Source of the DNA: CBDCWQ01 sp965223435 | Lineage (GTDB): Bacteria; Myxococcota; Kuafuiibacteriia; Kuafuiibacteriales; Kuafuiibacteriaceae | NCBI GenBank assembly: GCA_965223435.1 | Contig: CBDCWQ010000023.1 | Location: 806,001-870,000 of the forward strand | Direction of reading: 5' to 3' | Length of the DNA stretch: 64,000 nt | Part shown: positions 37,501-45,175 of the stretch, in pieces | How positions within the stretch are numbered: position 1 is the first letter of the stretch | Layout: the number at the start of each line of letters is the position of its first letter | Translations under genes and position numbers: made by a program | The notes under the pieces: model-generated | Database searches by the model: none | What the model was told of the DNA's origin: nothing | Seen by the model: the letters and a program-made list of their open reading frames with translations, nothing else

Positions 37501-40500
37501 CTGGTGCGGTGCGCGGCACACGCATCGTCGAGGTCACAGACTTTTACGCTGGGTTCAAAGTCGGGGTCGTAGTGGTCGTAGCCGATGACGTCGAGTACGC
37601 TGTAGTAGCCTAGGCGCCCCTGTCGGCTGACGCTGAGGCCCAACGTGTGAGGCTTCGAAGCGTGCCGCAGTCCCCGAGTCGTCCAGCCCGCGCTCATCAG
37701 ATAGACCTCTTGGCCGCCTTCGGTATGAAGCTTTCGGCGATGGCGTAGGAGTCCTCGCAAAGACATTTCGTAGCAGCGCTTGAGCCAGTTTTGGTCCTGG
37801 TTCATGGCGTCGTAGGCCAAAGAGCTCAAGAAAACGCCCAAACCATGGACCGCCCACGCTGTCGCTCCAGTGACCAAGCGAGCGTCTCGCCAATGGTCCC
37901 CCTGGGTGTTCCACGAAAAATGCCAGCCCTTCAGTTCGTTGTCGTGCTGGGCGTCGAGGACCGCTTGGGCGCACAGACTGCGCGCAAGCCCCTGTGCGCG
38001 CCGCTGGGCGTCGGGGTCCCCTTCTCGGGAGGCTTGGGCGAGGGCGATACCCATGGTGTACGCCCACACCCGCTTGTAGCCAGCGAGGTGCTGGGCATCT
38101 TGGGCATCAGGCGATGTTGAAACGTCGTCGGTGCCGGCTGCTTCCCATCGTTCTTGTTTGGCACGCTCGACTTCATTTGGGCGATACTCCACGAGATAGA
38201 GTCCGGTCGTCCCTTCAGGAACAAAGCGATCCTTGTAAAAATACTCGGTGGTCCTTTGGGGCGCTTGCTCATCGGCATTTTTTTCGTTTGCCTCTTCGGG
38301 CGCCAGCGATAGGTCGGTTCGAAGTAGGGCCTTTCGCTCGCTCCAGGCGCGTGCGTAGTTTGCACTGACACCGCTTGTTTCGGGTTCAGCCAATCTGAGG
38401 TCTACATGGGCATTGTCAAAGGTGACGACGCTTGCCGCGGCCGCGCCCGGGGCAAGGGTGAATTCGATTTGCCCTTGAAAGGGGGCGATTTGGGGCGGCG
38501 GGCTCCCTGTGGCCTCGGAGGCGGGCGCCAAGACACTGGTTTCGGAGCTTTTTGGAACGTCTTTGTATACCGCCACGTGATCCCCATTCACGGCCCGGAC
38601 TGTGGCCTGAACGGCGTGGTTGCTGACGCCAAGACTCGGCCTTATGGTTGTCGAGACCTGCCGCACTTCGTTGTCCCATGATGCCCGGGTTGCAAAGATG
38701 CGTTCGAATTGCTCGTTGGTCGCCCCATCTCCCGCGAACGTGACGACGGCCAGGGTGCCCAGGGTTTGGACCGCTGGGACGGCAAAGTAGCTGTCCTCGT
38801 AGGTCGTTCGGGCTTCGGCGTGTGAGCCTTGTGGGTTCAAGTGAGGCGGCTTGACCGGATAGTGGCGTGCACTTCGCGGATCTTGGCTCAGTTCGCCAAG
38901 GGTCCATGTCTCACCGCCGTCGGGGCTCTTGGCCAGCATAAGCTTTGCCGACGGTTTTGGGGTTGAGTCGGTGGGTGCGCGCGGCGCGCCATAGGCCACC
39001 AACAGGGCTCCGTCAGAGGCGACGGCGATGTCTGGCATGTAACCCCTCAGATCCTCGGCACCGGCGCGCAATCGATGCGGTGAGGACCATGTGAGGCCGC
39101 CATCGTCAGATTGCGCCATGTGGATGGCATTCCCGTTCGGTTGATTTGCGTTGGATGACGAACCTTTTTCGTACACGACAACGAGCTCGCCGCCCGGTGT
39201 CGATACGAGGTGGGGGTAGGAAGGGCGCTCCTGGTGATCTTTTTTGGTGACGGTATCGATGGTCGAGATGCGCCAGGGTTGTGTTTTGGATGCTTGCTCA
39301 GCGCGGACTTTGTCTTTTGGCCCCAGCGGACTTTGAAGGGGGCGCATGGCGATTTTGATGTGGTCGTCCTCGTGCCAGGTCCCTTCATAAAGATATTGCC
39401 ACTGGTGACCGATGTGTTCCCACAAAAGTCTATCGCCGGATTCGTAGTGTTTTTTCCATGTTTCTCGCCATCCGACAACGTGTCGCGTGGGTCTGGGTTG
39501 ATAGGTGATGGACGCACCGAACACTGGATCTTTCGCCATGCGCAGCCACGCGGGGTTTTCGACGGGTTTGTCGTCCCAGGCGCGAAACTGGCGCGCCACG
39601 ATGTAGACCGCGCGGTCGTCCACCCACAGTGAGGGCGCATAGGCGTAGCTGTTTTCTAACCAGTCGATGTGGGTCGCCTCGGCGTCTTCGTTTTCGCCCA
39701 AAACATACGATTCTTCGCACCAGCAATGCGCGCAACGACACTCGCCGTTCACCGGCTCATATTGCACTTTGTATTGGACGACTTCTCGAGCAGGCCGGCG
39801 CCTCGGAACATCAAACACGCTGAGTCGATGGTGGTCTTGCTTCTGGCCGAGCGTCTTGCTCTCTTCTTCCTCGAAATCTCTTGCGTAATAAATCTTGTTG
39901 CCTTCATTCCACACCATATGGTGGTGCCCGAACCCATCGAAGGCCATCGAAAGGTCTCGTTTCCATTCTCGACTGACACGGTCCGACCAGACTTCAAAAA
40001 AGCGATCGTCGCTTTTGTCTTTTTCCCATACCTGAATATGATGCTCGCCTTTTTCGTTCTGCTCGATAAAGCCGACGAGGACGCGACTGGGGGTCGCGGC
40101 GACGGCGACATCGGTGATCGTCTGCCCGCGTTTGGGTTCGAGGACCCAGGCGCGATGGACAAAGCTGCCCGGAGCCCCACTGATTTCGCTTCTTCGGTAC
40201 GCGATGGCGTCCTGGTTTTCTTGGCCGGGGCGACGGACGATGTAGGCGAGGTGCAGGTGCTTTTTTTGCCCGTGTTGGCTGAGTGCGGTTTTGGGCAACA
40301 AGGTACGGTGTTCGACCGGAGTGACCGGGAACGGGGGTTCGAATTCGCCGAGAGCCATGACCGCTTGGGGTTCCACCACCGATTGTACGACAGCGGTCGA
40401 GGGCATGGACCATGGAGCCGTTTGAGATGGGGTCTGAACCACGGCCTGGACCGAGTAGCGATATTCGCCATACGCAGGCACGGTTTCGCTGTGGTGGGCC

Positions 40501-42137
40501 TTGGTGGTTTCGGTGATGCGTGGATGGCCCCAAGAAGTGCGCTCGGTTGCGGCCGACTCTCGGGTCACCCGGTACCGAAGTTGCATCCCCGGCGGAATTC
40601 TTGCCCCGCTTTCGAAAAGTGCGGGGGGCGTCCACGCGAGGACGAGTGACTTTCGGGCGTGGGCGGCAGCCAGCTCCGTGGGGGGGCTTGGCGGGGAGGT
40701 GAACTGGGGTTCGGTTTCGTAGCGGACCGTGACCTCTTGATGGCTCTGGTTTCCCGCCTGGTCGGTTGCCTCCAAGCGGATCTGGTTTTCGCCTGGCTTC
40801 AATGGAATGAGACTCCGGAAGGTTCCATCTTCTTGCACGTGAACCGCTTCGGGCGGGGTGCCGGGCGTGTGATGTTGAAGGGCCCCAAGAAAGGGTTCCG
40901 CCACGCGGCCGTGAAGAATAAAGGGGCTTTCGGTAGCCAGGACGGTTTTGGGACTTCCGAGCACAAGGCGAGGAGCGGTTTGGTCGAGGATGACCGTCAC
41001 CACGTGTTGCGTGCGCTGACCGTTCTTGCCTTCGGCGACGACCCGTAAGGTATTTTCTCCGTCCGCAAGGCGAAGCAAAGACCGAAAGGGCCCTGGGCGT
41101 GTGGTCAAGGTGATACCATCGAGGTGCACCCAAGCCAGGTCGCGGCCTTCGGCGGTGCCCTCGATCCAGAACTGCGGTTCGCGGGTATGGGTGACCGGGC
41201 TTGGGGGCGACAACAGGGTGAGCACCAGCGGTGGGTGGTCTTGAGGGGGCTGGGTTCGCAGGGGGTCGGGGGTTGGGCCACCGGATACCTTTTTCGGTGG
41301 GGGCTCGTAGAACACGTGTTTTTCTAGAATGCGTCGATTCTGGGCGTGGTCGACAGCTTCAAGAACGATGTGATTGGGCCCCGGTTCTAGACGGACCATC
41401 TGGATGAAGCTGCTGCTTGCTTCGTGGACCCGTACCCGATTGATGTAAAGGCCTAGAAGGTTGGGGTCTTCGACGGTGCCCTCAAGGCGTAACCACCGTT
41501 GGTCGGTGCGTACATTTTTGGCGGAGGGTGAAAAAACGAAGAGGGCAGGGGCGTGTGCATCGCGGGGGTTTTGGGCAGCGTGGTGGGGTTGGGCCTCGGC
41601 CCAATAGGCGACTCCAGGCTCAAGAAGGTCTCCCGGTTTCATGCGAACGTAGTGGTTTGCTTCCGTATCCCAAGCCAAGAGCCGAGAAGCGTCGGAGTCC
41701 TCGTAGGGGCGTCTTTTCTGTGGGCTCACATGAATCCAGGGTGTGCTCGAAGGGGAGCGCGGCCCGGTATCGGTCACAAGTTGGCCTTCGATGCTCAGTT
41801 CGATGTCCCGGTGGGACCAAACCCAAGTGCCTGCGTAGGGATCAAGTGCTTCACGGGTTCCTTCGCCCGTTTCTGGGGGGCTTCGGAGATGACCGTCGGG
41901 CTGTGTTGCCGAGGGCCAGGCCGATAGGCCGTGCGCCTCGAGTGCGTTCAGGGGAATGTGGGGGTCGACAAATGGGAAGTTACTCAGATTCCAGCCCTGT
42001 TTCAGTCGATAAACAATCTTTGTTGAAGACGGACCGGCCTTTGTGTCGGGTGGCAACAAGGCTGCGGTTGCGAGGACCGCCGCCCCCACCAAGTATCGAA
42101 CGCGTGTCCTATCGGACACCATGCGCCGAGCTTTCAT
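28551..42137 (-). CDS. Giant modular exported protein 3 (4528 aa) with LamG and subtilase-like domains
   Basis: Function unknown; probably secreted or surface-bound. The N-terminus has a Sec-type signal (YLVGAAVLATAALLPPDTKA) and no lipobox Cys. Rough residues: 40-185 a module with LKQGWNLSNFPF and a closing VAYWAEAQ; 200-470 three Ig-like repeats; 480-580 FnIII-like; 615-1150 a propeller-like region with Asp-boxes SDDGGLTW (near 1012) and SPDGGETW (near 1071) and a CxCxxCxC cluster near 800; 1350-1885 toroid 1 (AGYKRVWAYTMGIALAQ); 1920-2230 a degenerate second helical region; 2535-2585 a weak HTH counterpart; 3120-3340 LamG/concanavalin-like (SFSISVWLNPA, GLIDQLQIYGQAL); 3690-3960 subtilase-like (VAAGNDG, GTTFASPHAAA with Ser3894); 3960-4528 unassigned. 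At the usual catalytic Asp the sequence reads GIIERSF. ATG 42137 and an ATG five codons later both lack a clear Shine-Dalgarno. Confidence 0.86.
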   Translation of the reverse strand: MKARRMVSDRTRVRYLVGAAVLATAALLPPDTKAGPSSTKIVYRLKQGWNLSNFPFVDPHIPLNALEAHGLSAWPSATQPDGHLRSPPETGEGTREALDPYAGTWVWSHRDIELSIEGQLVTDTGPRSPSSTPWIHVSPQKRRPYEDSDASRLLAWDTEANHYVRMKPGDLLEPGVAYWAEAQPHHAAQNPRDAHAPALFVFSPSAKNVRTDQRWLRLEGTVEDPNLLGLYINRVRVHEASSSFIQMVRLEPGPNHIVLEAVDHAQNRRILEKHVFYEPPPKKVSGGPTPDPLRTQPPQDHPPLVLTLLSPPSPVTHTREPQFWIEGTAEGRDLAWVHLDGITLTTRPGPFRSLLRLADGENTLRVVAEGKNGQRTQHVVTVILDQTAPRLVLGSPKTVLATESPFILHGRVAEPFLGALQHHTPGTPPEAVHVQEDGTFRSLIPLKPGENQIRLEATDQAGNQSHQEVTVRYETEPQFTSPPSPPTELAAAHARKSLVLAWTPPALFESGARIPPGMQLRYRVTRESAATERTSWGHPRITETTKAHHSETVPAYGEYRYSVQAVVQTPSQTAPWSMPSTAVVQSVVEPQAVMALGEFEPPFPVTPVEHRTLLPKTALSQHGQKKHLHLAYIVRRPGQENQDAIAYRRSEISGAPGSFVHRAWVLEPKRGQTITDVAVAATPSRVLVGFIEQNEKGEHHIQVWEKDKSDDRFFEVWSDRVSREWKRDLSMAFDGFGHHHMVWNEGNKIYYARDFEEEESKTLGQKQDHHRLSVFDVPRRRPAREVVQYKVQYEPVNGECRCAHCWCEESYVLGENEDAEATHIDWLENSYAYAPSLWVDDRAVYIVARQFRAWDDKPVENPAWLRMAKDPVFGASITYQPRPTRHVVGWRETWKKHYESGDRLLWEHIGHQWQYLYEGTWHEDDHIKIAMRPLQSPLGPKDKVRAEQASKTQPWRISTIDTVTKKDHQERPSYPHLVSTPGGELVVVYEKGSSSNANQPNGNAIHMAQSDDGGLTWSSPHRLRAGAEDLRGYMPDIAVASDGALLVAYGAPRAPTDSTPKPSAKLMLAKSPDGGETWTLGELSQDPRSARHYPVKPPHLNPQGSHAEARTTYEDSYFAVPAVQTLGTLAVVTFAGDGATNEQFERIFATRASWDNEVRQVSTTIRPSLGVSNHAVQATVRAVNGDHVAVYKDVPKSSETSVLAPASEATGSPPPQIAPFQGQIEFTLAPGAAAASVVTFDNAHVDLRLAEPETSGVSANYARAWSERKALLRTDLSLAPEEANEKNADEQAPQRTTEYFYKDRFVPEGTTGLYLVEYRPNEVERAKQERWEAAGTDDVSTSPDAQDAQHLAGYKRVWAYTMGIALAQASREGDPDAQRRAQGLARSLCAQAVLDAQHDNELKGWHFSWNTQGDHWRDARLVTGATAWAVHGLGVFLSSLAYDAMNQDQNWLKRCYEMSLRGLLRHRRKLHTEGGQEVYLMSAGWTTRGLRHASKPHTLGLSVSRQGRLGYYSVLDVIGYDHYDPDFEPSVKVCDLDDACAAHRTSNEDVWKWKLLTKTEWQALKQEDHALNVVTEHNLDVLSVLNHALDHASALGLNQTQDLNQEHLERWRDKLRRGIFTLLWDETGWIQEFEATIAQNPNTNEARAMREALDSERPLGRMVTGSQGDLTPKANQAALSSGQGDLEPLYALTGQSHHSAIDNCSWLSLSVDYRDLTPERSEGTDTEYVQKLDRCLQYTVIRYVKELGFCLGDQEGACPNQNGTYTGAHYFQNDFRDLYIAPSVLQTSSYHLEATMGLIMGLLQFKDAHPEHRRATEYETLAHTLWAESQRFVRDHGFPYSSQRIQDLSTRLYSSTAIVWFMDVHDHLQPKKDRSDGPLAHYALGIGVKETARFVNAAHTRIDAFLKEGPSNGEGSSSPTFETQALALWAASKDHDPSAAAKWFKSLALTAPLAARSSAPAPTSEAEPSEAEGLGSAVTLGQKMVALGAIAAFSKLNGVEPDLASQAQSLLRAELLFLESQAFRHDLGHQLPDGGLSPGRGEHEVGHDQGLFHALPDAAHADVDDNVLAYFALKEASPQEPVFLDWAERIGARLAELCGNEGGTRPIKRVFREGASVEADGPSTYALCSLFFLDAQAPGKALALLDALAFARTHAPQSFSQSTGEGGAEPLAWLDLIGVPLARRGVRGIDSRQEALALVELSALRNLEAPDPAAQIAARLVHQPSGFLGVQAGPALVSANPRPPVRRSESWLALEDRLKVKMVETLGALLASDFEAHRFDELFRQLVRIHFGLKQLAFGSTGGGPTPPEAWARKLSASGFSDRVRETVHDLFALCAQEADLLAEASVSLDAFLGTPQACAVVENAVAHLLRARTGTSPDQLVEILPYDHEEDLLRLNDLVRLTDPVVGALPEPSGLKLRTAPNRWQGIHRLFEDHTSSVIPPDASLEGIQKTVRARLVHVVENALTRAREDKQPIHFELSGIDPIEAFSPASLAYWLPTHVALRLALKTPARHHVQFSALGVPVDPPLWPLSAEKQVRSTQLRQFIHTFGEGRLVPFSHRIAMRPGWLHSRLRQGVLSTADFDMLVDGHAGGQAHALGPSTQDAWRNRLSPVDDDRAHRASVLGAGFGAPWAPWFIGSLAVWDAAPDRALSVLSHPQTSTPGDLFGFLGSPEESALAVAFSTDFQFGPLEKGLVEVTIPEKDPPIPENKQNLLCSYDAGLLQGAHHDVYARRSQGDAGVFHAQLFAINDKPTHFHFTPVGKAGVALQGSYVITPPVPGLPFSCVLMQPSSPGMPQEPSVHAPKAWTPHLADVHVTAEFQSQHVFGIGIAPKETVVHTRFVLDDDTPITSVEAFVFKKSTAHGGVHDAIRFLLRDISAGEQTHAVGAFHTGAFFHEDKSILGQPWPEYVRAAGRGEPLWISLRLRQNDGTTFDTTPVEIRGSAPTGDDLGTLGNEAELWSLSGLGEPGLGRPNTAWAMTEDAVYENMEVVPEVLRIKAPVDGAATQCFIALKDGALEVDHQFIHPDDEARVLVWVSRYPTQHLEHGAREGANICVSTEPWRLLGLPVPSTYTLPIRLRNKATGYEVERSIEISLGENRDESSLKEALTEPKPLAPIGEWAFEKNTRDSTGHYAPGVFPMGPMPAWRYEAGVGGRGHAYRPSTSPIAYGAIQVPSPKDALRFGGDESFSISVWLNPARTLTEDGVVVGNRDEAGQGFELRVMTDHRAAFLVTNPLGTPTAHTLISVDALRPGEWNHVAVTWEGPIQEGLLYVNGIANASMNLSFYPSWPGLEEAGPLAIGGHWGAKAVSHVFDGLIDQLQIYGQALSVEAAEKLAGEYQNHIAHLAAWMRPSPELLELFEAFTPNPNAGRDEGVTVLEDVSSANVARVKAIKQSMKGTYAGLQRLILQDASLAAAVLPFALPAGAIMAGQADVGLETMVVFEEAPSSAWVEVGSVQAGEIVREAVFFDDKTGVGLFFEDEETIRSHREFDTQAGTQRPFEDGRIYGFDARHLPEILPLRGIVPESGGGTLDLSIPDLPRILGDDGRVKVFALDTTHSRGEVIDNFLRHHQWWQAMLEIAAHLPSAALQEGFLRWGRAFLLGWFFDAKTAERAVKVDRNDQGKRPSWWLDAAGYSSLSEKKASPFTRQETGEAIPLVDSQQEGGTAVIKPAPFGTAPPPIKTVRLFGTNKAKATIGIIERSFTVPNSKDLMTEDPHAIHGFLVRRALEFEYTRLAKLAGHDPYDASFLGFMAPFNVDVPEAVRLATKLRTDFNNHQGGERISVLNISLDSSFANANKFRAWLNDDFLAAVREARAAGITIFVAAGNDGKPLEDVHPNAKALSDYVIFVTALNSFGPSQRASLRDYANTGPSVKLAAAGRSAVACAEDAERCGTTFASPHAAALGLVLDLEALSHKTQARPIEIEQALVQTSLSLDELLGSGIVQPMLAIGLIRAAAAKSPFTERPLIYLLDRVSPEPPQRTGTTFEAGSITTTYLYGPPPSSLSDVLAEPERFIDVVLFKREARDPFEVLTGEEIDQAIKRNALTVAEDEDGFSFTFESNKDATVEKLIAQVENLPHKTYGIPSTKLNTLASNYRFSGMVRVSPDALTDKRMAKVRDLHQPRVNIRYNVVQVYDRKQKFFIVFSPKNSFWGLIPREDRIITGYTASSDGQLTSKDKQELDELFNHTDQSVIRLVSGESVKPQARTRDGKFHELEVAVSSDPLENAISLEHLYRGDTPGSGPGAAGFSERKVYINRAPLTDVELEVTGVVHGKPIAQIFLKGFVPQSLYAAFPVMNGSGWQHPKVAVFPKESQVVVSMSGTGDPTVDENAVQEIFQRLPDQPYVRVVMPNRSVVYYTPTLDHFVGESYAAADPLAAFDKGLARLRQAESRNLAFKPTSHLDPSNLTLEKQISALTTLIEDLRRLRSATMTTSLKKDIEQPLTAVTTDGHLAVEKYFAFLRTTPNEKIRISVPLQKDLKDKLEAHWAPFTEPLLELLEAEHIRSPRFEKLVPEIDALIQTLENIVWALKVVHR

Positions 42138-42603
42138 GCGCGGCGAGTCTTTGCAGTTTTAGTTGCGAATGGCAACAAAAACGGCCATGGGGCTAAAGTG
42201 TCTAGACGGTAAAGAATTGGCAAAATCCCCTCCCCGATCCGGTGGACTCTCAAACATGGCCCAGACTTGGCACGCCCGAAGCCGAGCGCAAGTCACCCTT
42301 ACACCGGATAACCCACCCGAACCCACCTTATCCTACAGAGGCTGTCAACCAAGCCTTTGGGCCATGAGAGGTTTCATGGATTTGCTCACAGCCCGCCCAA
42401 CAGGCGTGGATTATCCCTAATACCTAGCTGGACCCCCCGGCTCTACCAGGGAGGCACCCCGAGTTTAGGCACGTCCAGGAGTCGTTCGGTCCTCTCGGAG
42501 CCGGAAATCTACCCGCGGCCACGTCTCTACGTGGTCGTGGTCTGGGGCTTACTCAGGGATACCCCAAATGGGCATGAAAAACCGATCGGGCCGGCGCGGG
42601 GAC
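42138..42603. other. Intergenic region upstream of giant gene 3
   Basis: 466 bp between the mbnH stop and the giant 3 start. It contains CCCACCTTATCCTACAG (about 42322-42338), the complement of the TGTAGGAT element seen upstream of giant 2, and a perfect short hairpin at 42519-42534. I see no credible gene. TTGCCA about 85 nt before the giant 3 ATG is a weak -35 candidate. Confidence 0.55.
42519..42534 (-). terminator. Short perfect hairpin downstream of mbnH
   Basis: CCACGT-CTCT-ACGTGG: a 6-bp stem and 4-nt loop, 70 nt after the mbnH stop on the minus strand. No U-tract follows. It could be a terminator for mbnP-mbnH, or chance. Confidence 0.35.
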
Positions 42604-43746
42604 TCAGTCGCCGGCTTCAAATGGGTCCGAGAACATGGGGTTTTGCACGAACGCATGGTCCGTAAGGCTGTGGAGGAACGCTTTCAGATCCGCACGCTCA
42701 TCCGCCGACAGCACGAAGCCGACCATGAAGGGGCTCTTTTTGGGGCTCTTGCTGCCGTCTCCAAGGTGTTCGCCCTCTGAAATGTTTCGACCTCCGTTGG
42801 CGTAGTGATCGATGGCTTCATCCAAAGTGGCGACGCTCCCATCGTGCATGTAGGGGGCCGTCAGCGCGATGTTTCTCAAGGTCGGGGCTCGAAAAAGCCC
42901 CATGTCTTGCGGATCTTGAGAGACTTCGAATAGGCCGCGGTTCGGCGGGGGATACGCGCCGTTCCCATCAAGATTGTAAAGGCCGGTGTTGTGAAAAAAA
43001 GCCTCACGAAAAACCGTCGTGGCCGAGGCCACCGAATTGGCGAAGTTGAACCCTCCGTGACAATGAAAGCATTCGAGCTTTTCGGAGAAAAAAAGATCCA
43101 TCCCACGCTTGGCCGTATCCGAAAGTGCGGTCGCATCTCCGTGGACAAACCGATCGTATGCAGAGTTGCCCGAAATCAAGGTTCTCTCAAAGGCGGCGAT
43201 GGCCTTGACCACATGGTCCAAAGAAATCGCATCATCTGCGTCCGAAAACGCCTCCGGGAATAATCTTTGGTATTCCGGATCGGCCCGCAGGCGGTCGATG
43301 AGGGTGTCTTCCAGCCCGGCCAGTCCGAGCTCAACCGGGTCCTCACCAAACATGGGGAGGAGTGCTTGGGCCTCCAGGGTTCGAATCAGCCGGTTGGCCC
43401 AGGTCTGGGCCGAGTTGTAAGCCACGTTGGTGAGGCTCATCGAGCTGCGTGGGGTGATTTCGCCGGTGGATCCGAGCGCCTGTGCCCGGCCGTCGGTAAA
43501 CGCGTGTTCTTGAAGATGACAGGAGCCGCAGGCCTGGGTTTCGTTCCCGGAAAGCCGCTTGTCATAGAAGAGACGCCGTCCCAGGGCGACCTTGGCATCA
43601 TTCATGGGGTTGTCGGCGGGGACCTCCGGCACCGGAAACCCCGTGGGCAGCTGCCACGGGTACTCTTCTGATTCGCCGCCGCCGCAGTGCAAGAGAAACG
43701 ACGCGACGACCAGCGCGCCTAGGCCTTTTATGAGGGGCTGTTTCAT
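42604..43746 (-). CDS. mbnH: MbnH-like di-heme enzyme, MauG/cytochrome c peroxidase family (380 aa)
   Basis: Exported di-heme protein. Two heme c motifs, CGSCH (73-77) and CFHCH (226-230), with the order and spacing of the MauG/bacterial cytochrome c peroxidase family. Characterised MbnH enzymes oxidise a Trp of the partner MbnP to kynurenine, which completes a copper site. The N-terminus has a signal sequence ending in LLHC at Cys21, a possible lipobox with an unusual His at -1. I chose the ATG at 43746 because AAGGTG is 6 nt upstream; a GTG three codons earlier lacks one. It lies 45 bp downstream of mbnP on the same strand. The pairing with a four-Cys MbnP-like protein is what separates it from ordinary peroxidases. 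Confidence 0.9.
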   Translation of the reverse strand: MKQPLIKGLGALVVASFLLHCGGGESEEYPWQLPTGFPVPEVPADNPMNDAKVALGRRLFYDKRLSGNETQACGSCHLQEHAFTDGRAQALGSTGEITPRSSMSLTNVAYNSAQTWANRLIRTLEAQALLPMFGEDPVELGLAGLEDTLIDRLRADPEYQRLFPEAFSDADDAISLDHVVKAIAAFERTLISGNSAYDRFVHGDATALSDTAKRGMDLFFSEKLECFHCHGGFNFANSVASATTVFREAFFHNTGLYNLDGNGAYPPPNRGLFEVSQDPQDMGLFRAPTLRNIALTAPYMHDGSVATLDEAIDHYANGGRNISEGEHLGDGSKSPKKSPFMVGFVLSADERADLKAFLHSLTDHAFVQNPMFSDPFEAGD

Positions 43747-43791
43747 CGCTGTCACCTTCTTACTCCGTGTTTTAGAGCCATGCCAAGCTTC

Positions 43792-44622
43792 CTATTCGAA
43801 GCGAAACAAACCTTGTTGACCGGCTGGCGCTCCGTCAAACGGCAAACCCAGCTTGCTGAACAGCGGTCCGCACTCGGGATCCGTCGTGCCTGACATGCAG
43901 CCTGGTTGGGTTCCGGTGGTGTTGGTATTGAGGTCCGAACTTTCGACCAGCGCCCCGATATCGGCCAACAGCGTCTTGGTCAGGGGGTCGAAGCCGGTCA
44001 GTTCTATGGTCGGCCGGTTCGGGTTGTCGCAAGTGGTGACGTTGCCCATCATGTCGCCGTCACAAGCCGTGCTCCCGAGGTGCACGCGAAATGAGCTCTG
44101 CATCGTGGTTTGGGCGTCGATTCGTAAAAACTTGTAGCCACCGTTCCAGTTCCAAAACATGCTGGTCAGATTGAGCGGGGCTTCGGCCTGGGCTGCGTTT
44201 TGGTGGTTCATTGCGAACGGTACTCCGAGCTTGAAGCGGACCCCATTGTAGCTCCCCTCCGGAACACGCCCGATGACGGATGCATTGCGCTCGCTGGTTC
44301 CGTTCTGGCAGACGCTGGACCCGTCTTCAAAGTCCAGGAGCGCGAGGCGCCCTTTTTGCCATTGGCCATCTTCCGTCAATTCGACGTCCACGGACGAACC
44401 GTCGTTTTTAAGAAGCTCTACGTCGTGCACATAGAGCCGAAAATCGGCCGGAATGAGATCGGAAGCGGTGCTTCCCATACCGCTATAAGTTTGCCCGCAT
44501 GCGAAATCTTGATTGCCCACAACACCGCGAAAAGAAATACCGATATCCATCATGTTTTCGTCGTCTTCGCCGCAGCTCGCGAGCAAGAGGCCGGCGGCGA
44601 TGATTGTCAGTACGTTGCGCAT
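43792..44622 (-). CDS. mbnP: MbnP-like copper-binding lipoprotein, metallo-mystery pair four-Cys family (276 aa)
   Basis: Predicted periplasmic or outer-membrane lipoprotein: MRNVLTIIAAGLLLASC has a canonical lipobox with Cys17. Family marks are the paired Cys segments (DFACGQTYSG, SSVCQNGTS, STACDG with TTCDN, PGCM with PECGP), VPFAMNHQNAA, and FWNWNGGYKF, where Trp157 and Trp159 are candidates for the oxidised Trp. In characterised relatives MbnP binds copper using a kynurenine formed by MbnH. The ATG at 44622 has GGAG 6 nt upstream; the frame extends four codons back to a TTG that overlaps this Shine-Dalgarno. First gene of a two-gene operon with mbnH. No methanobactin precursor or MbnB/MbnC gene is nearby. 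Confidence 0.88.
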   Translation of the reverse strand: MRNVLTIIAAGLLLASCGEDDENMMDIGISFRGVVGNQDFACGQTYSGMGSTASDLIPADFRLYVHDVELLKNDGSSVDVELTEDGQWQKGRLALLDFEDGSSVCQNGTSERNASVIGRVPEGSYNGVRFKLGVPFAMNHQNAAQAEAPLNLTSMFWNWNGGYKFLRIDAQTTMQSSFRVHLGSTACDGDMMGNVTTCDNPNRPTIELTGFDPLTKTLLADIGALVESSDLNTNTTGTQPGCMSGTTDPECGPLFSKLGLPFDGAPAGQQGLFRFE

Positions 44623-45175
44623 TCTTTTCTCCAAGACACCGGTTTTTTACCAAGACCGGTTTGTGTTTTTGTTTTGTGGGGTCCGGTCCGAATCGGGTCG
44701 ATTGTCGTGAACTGTCCTGGTTTGTCGAGTGGCAAATCGTCGCAGCTTGCGCCGAATACCCCGTGAGGATGCACGTATGCCAGGCCATTTCGCCACCGGT
44801 TGGATACGGTATTGCGGGATCTAGTCCTCAAACGGTAACTCACCGATTGGACCTGACTCGAGAGGGTGACAAGCCCGTGCCACCCGTCTTGGGCTGCTAT
44901 TCTCGTTTTCCCCGCTGGATGTTCAGCGTCCTCGAAGGCCCCAGTGACTCCAGTTCGGCCTGCGATGCGCGCTCCTCGTGTGACCCATTTGCGCTCAAAA
45001 CCGGCTTCTTCGCGACGGAATCAAACGGAGCGGCGCTCCAGCGGGGCCCGCGGTAAACAAGTTTGCCGTCATCGATGTTTGGCGCATGGCCGCCAGGCTT
45101 GGAACATCGTAGGACACCGAGGTGCACCCAAAGACCAAGCGGCGGATGGCCTCGAAGGTGCCCGTGTCAGGAGGG
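44623..45175. other. Divergent intergenic region mbnP / MFS transporter
   Basis: About 550 bp. It includes two ACCGGT palindromes 18 bp apart just before mbnP (about 44639 and 44657) and a third near 44801. I find no protein-like frame, RNA gene or clear promoter. The transporter start is uncertain, so its 5' coding end may extend into the right edge. Confidence 0.5.

Noticed and set aside
42425..42480. tRNA-like segment on the minus strand (contains CTGGTAGAGC as in a D-arm)
   Set aside because: No T-arm (GGTTCGAATCC) and no consistent anticodon or acceptor stem could be drawn.
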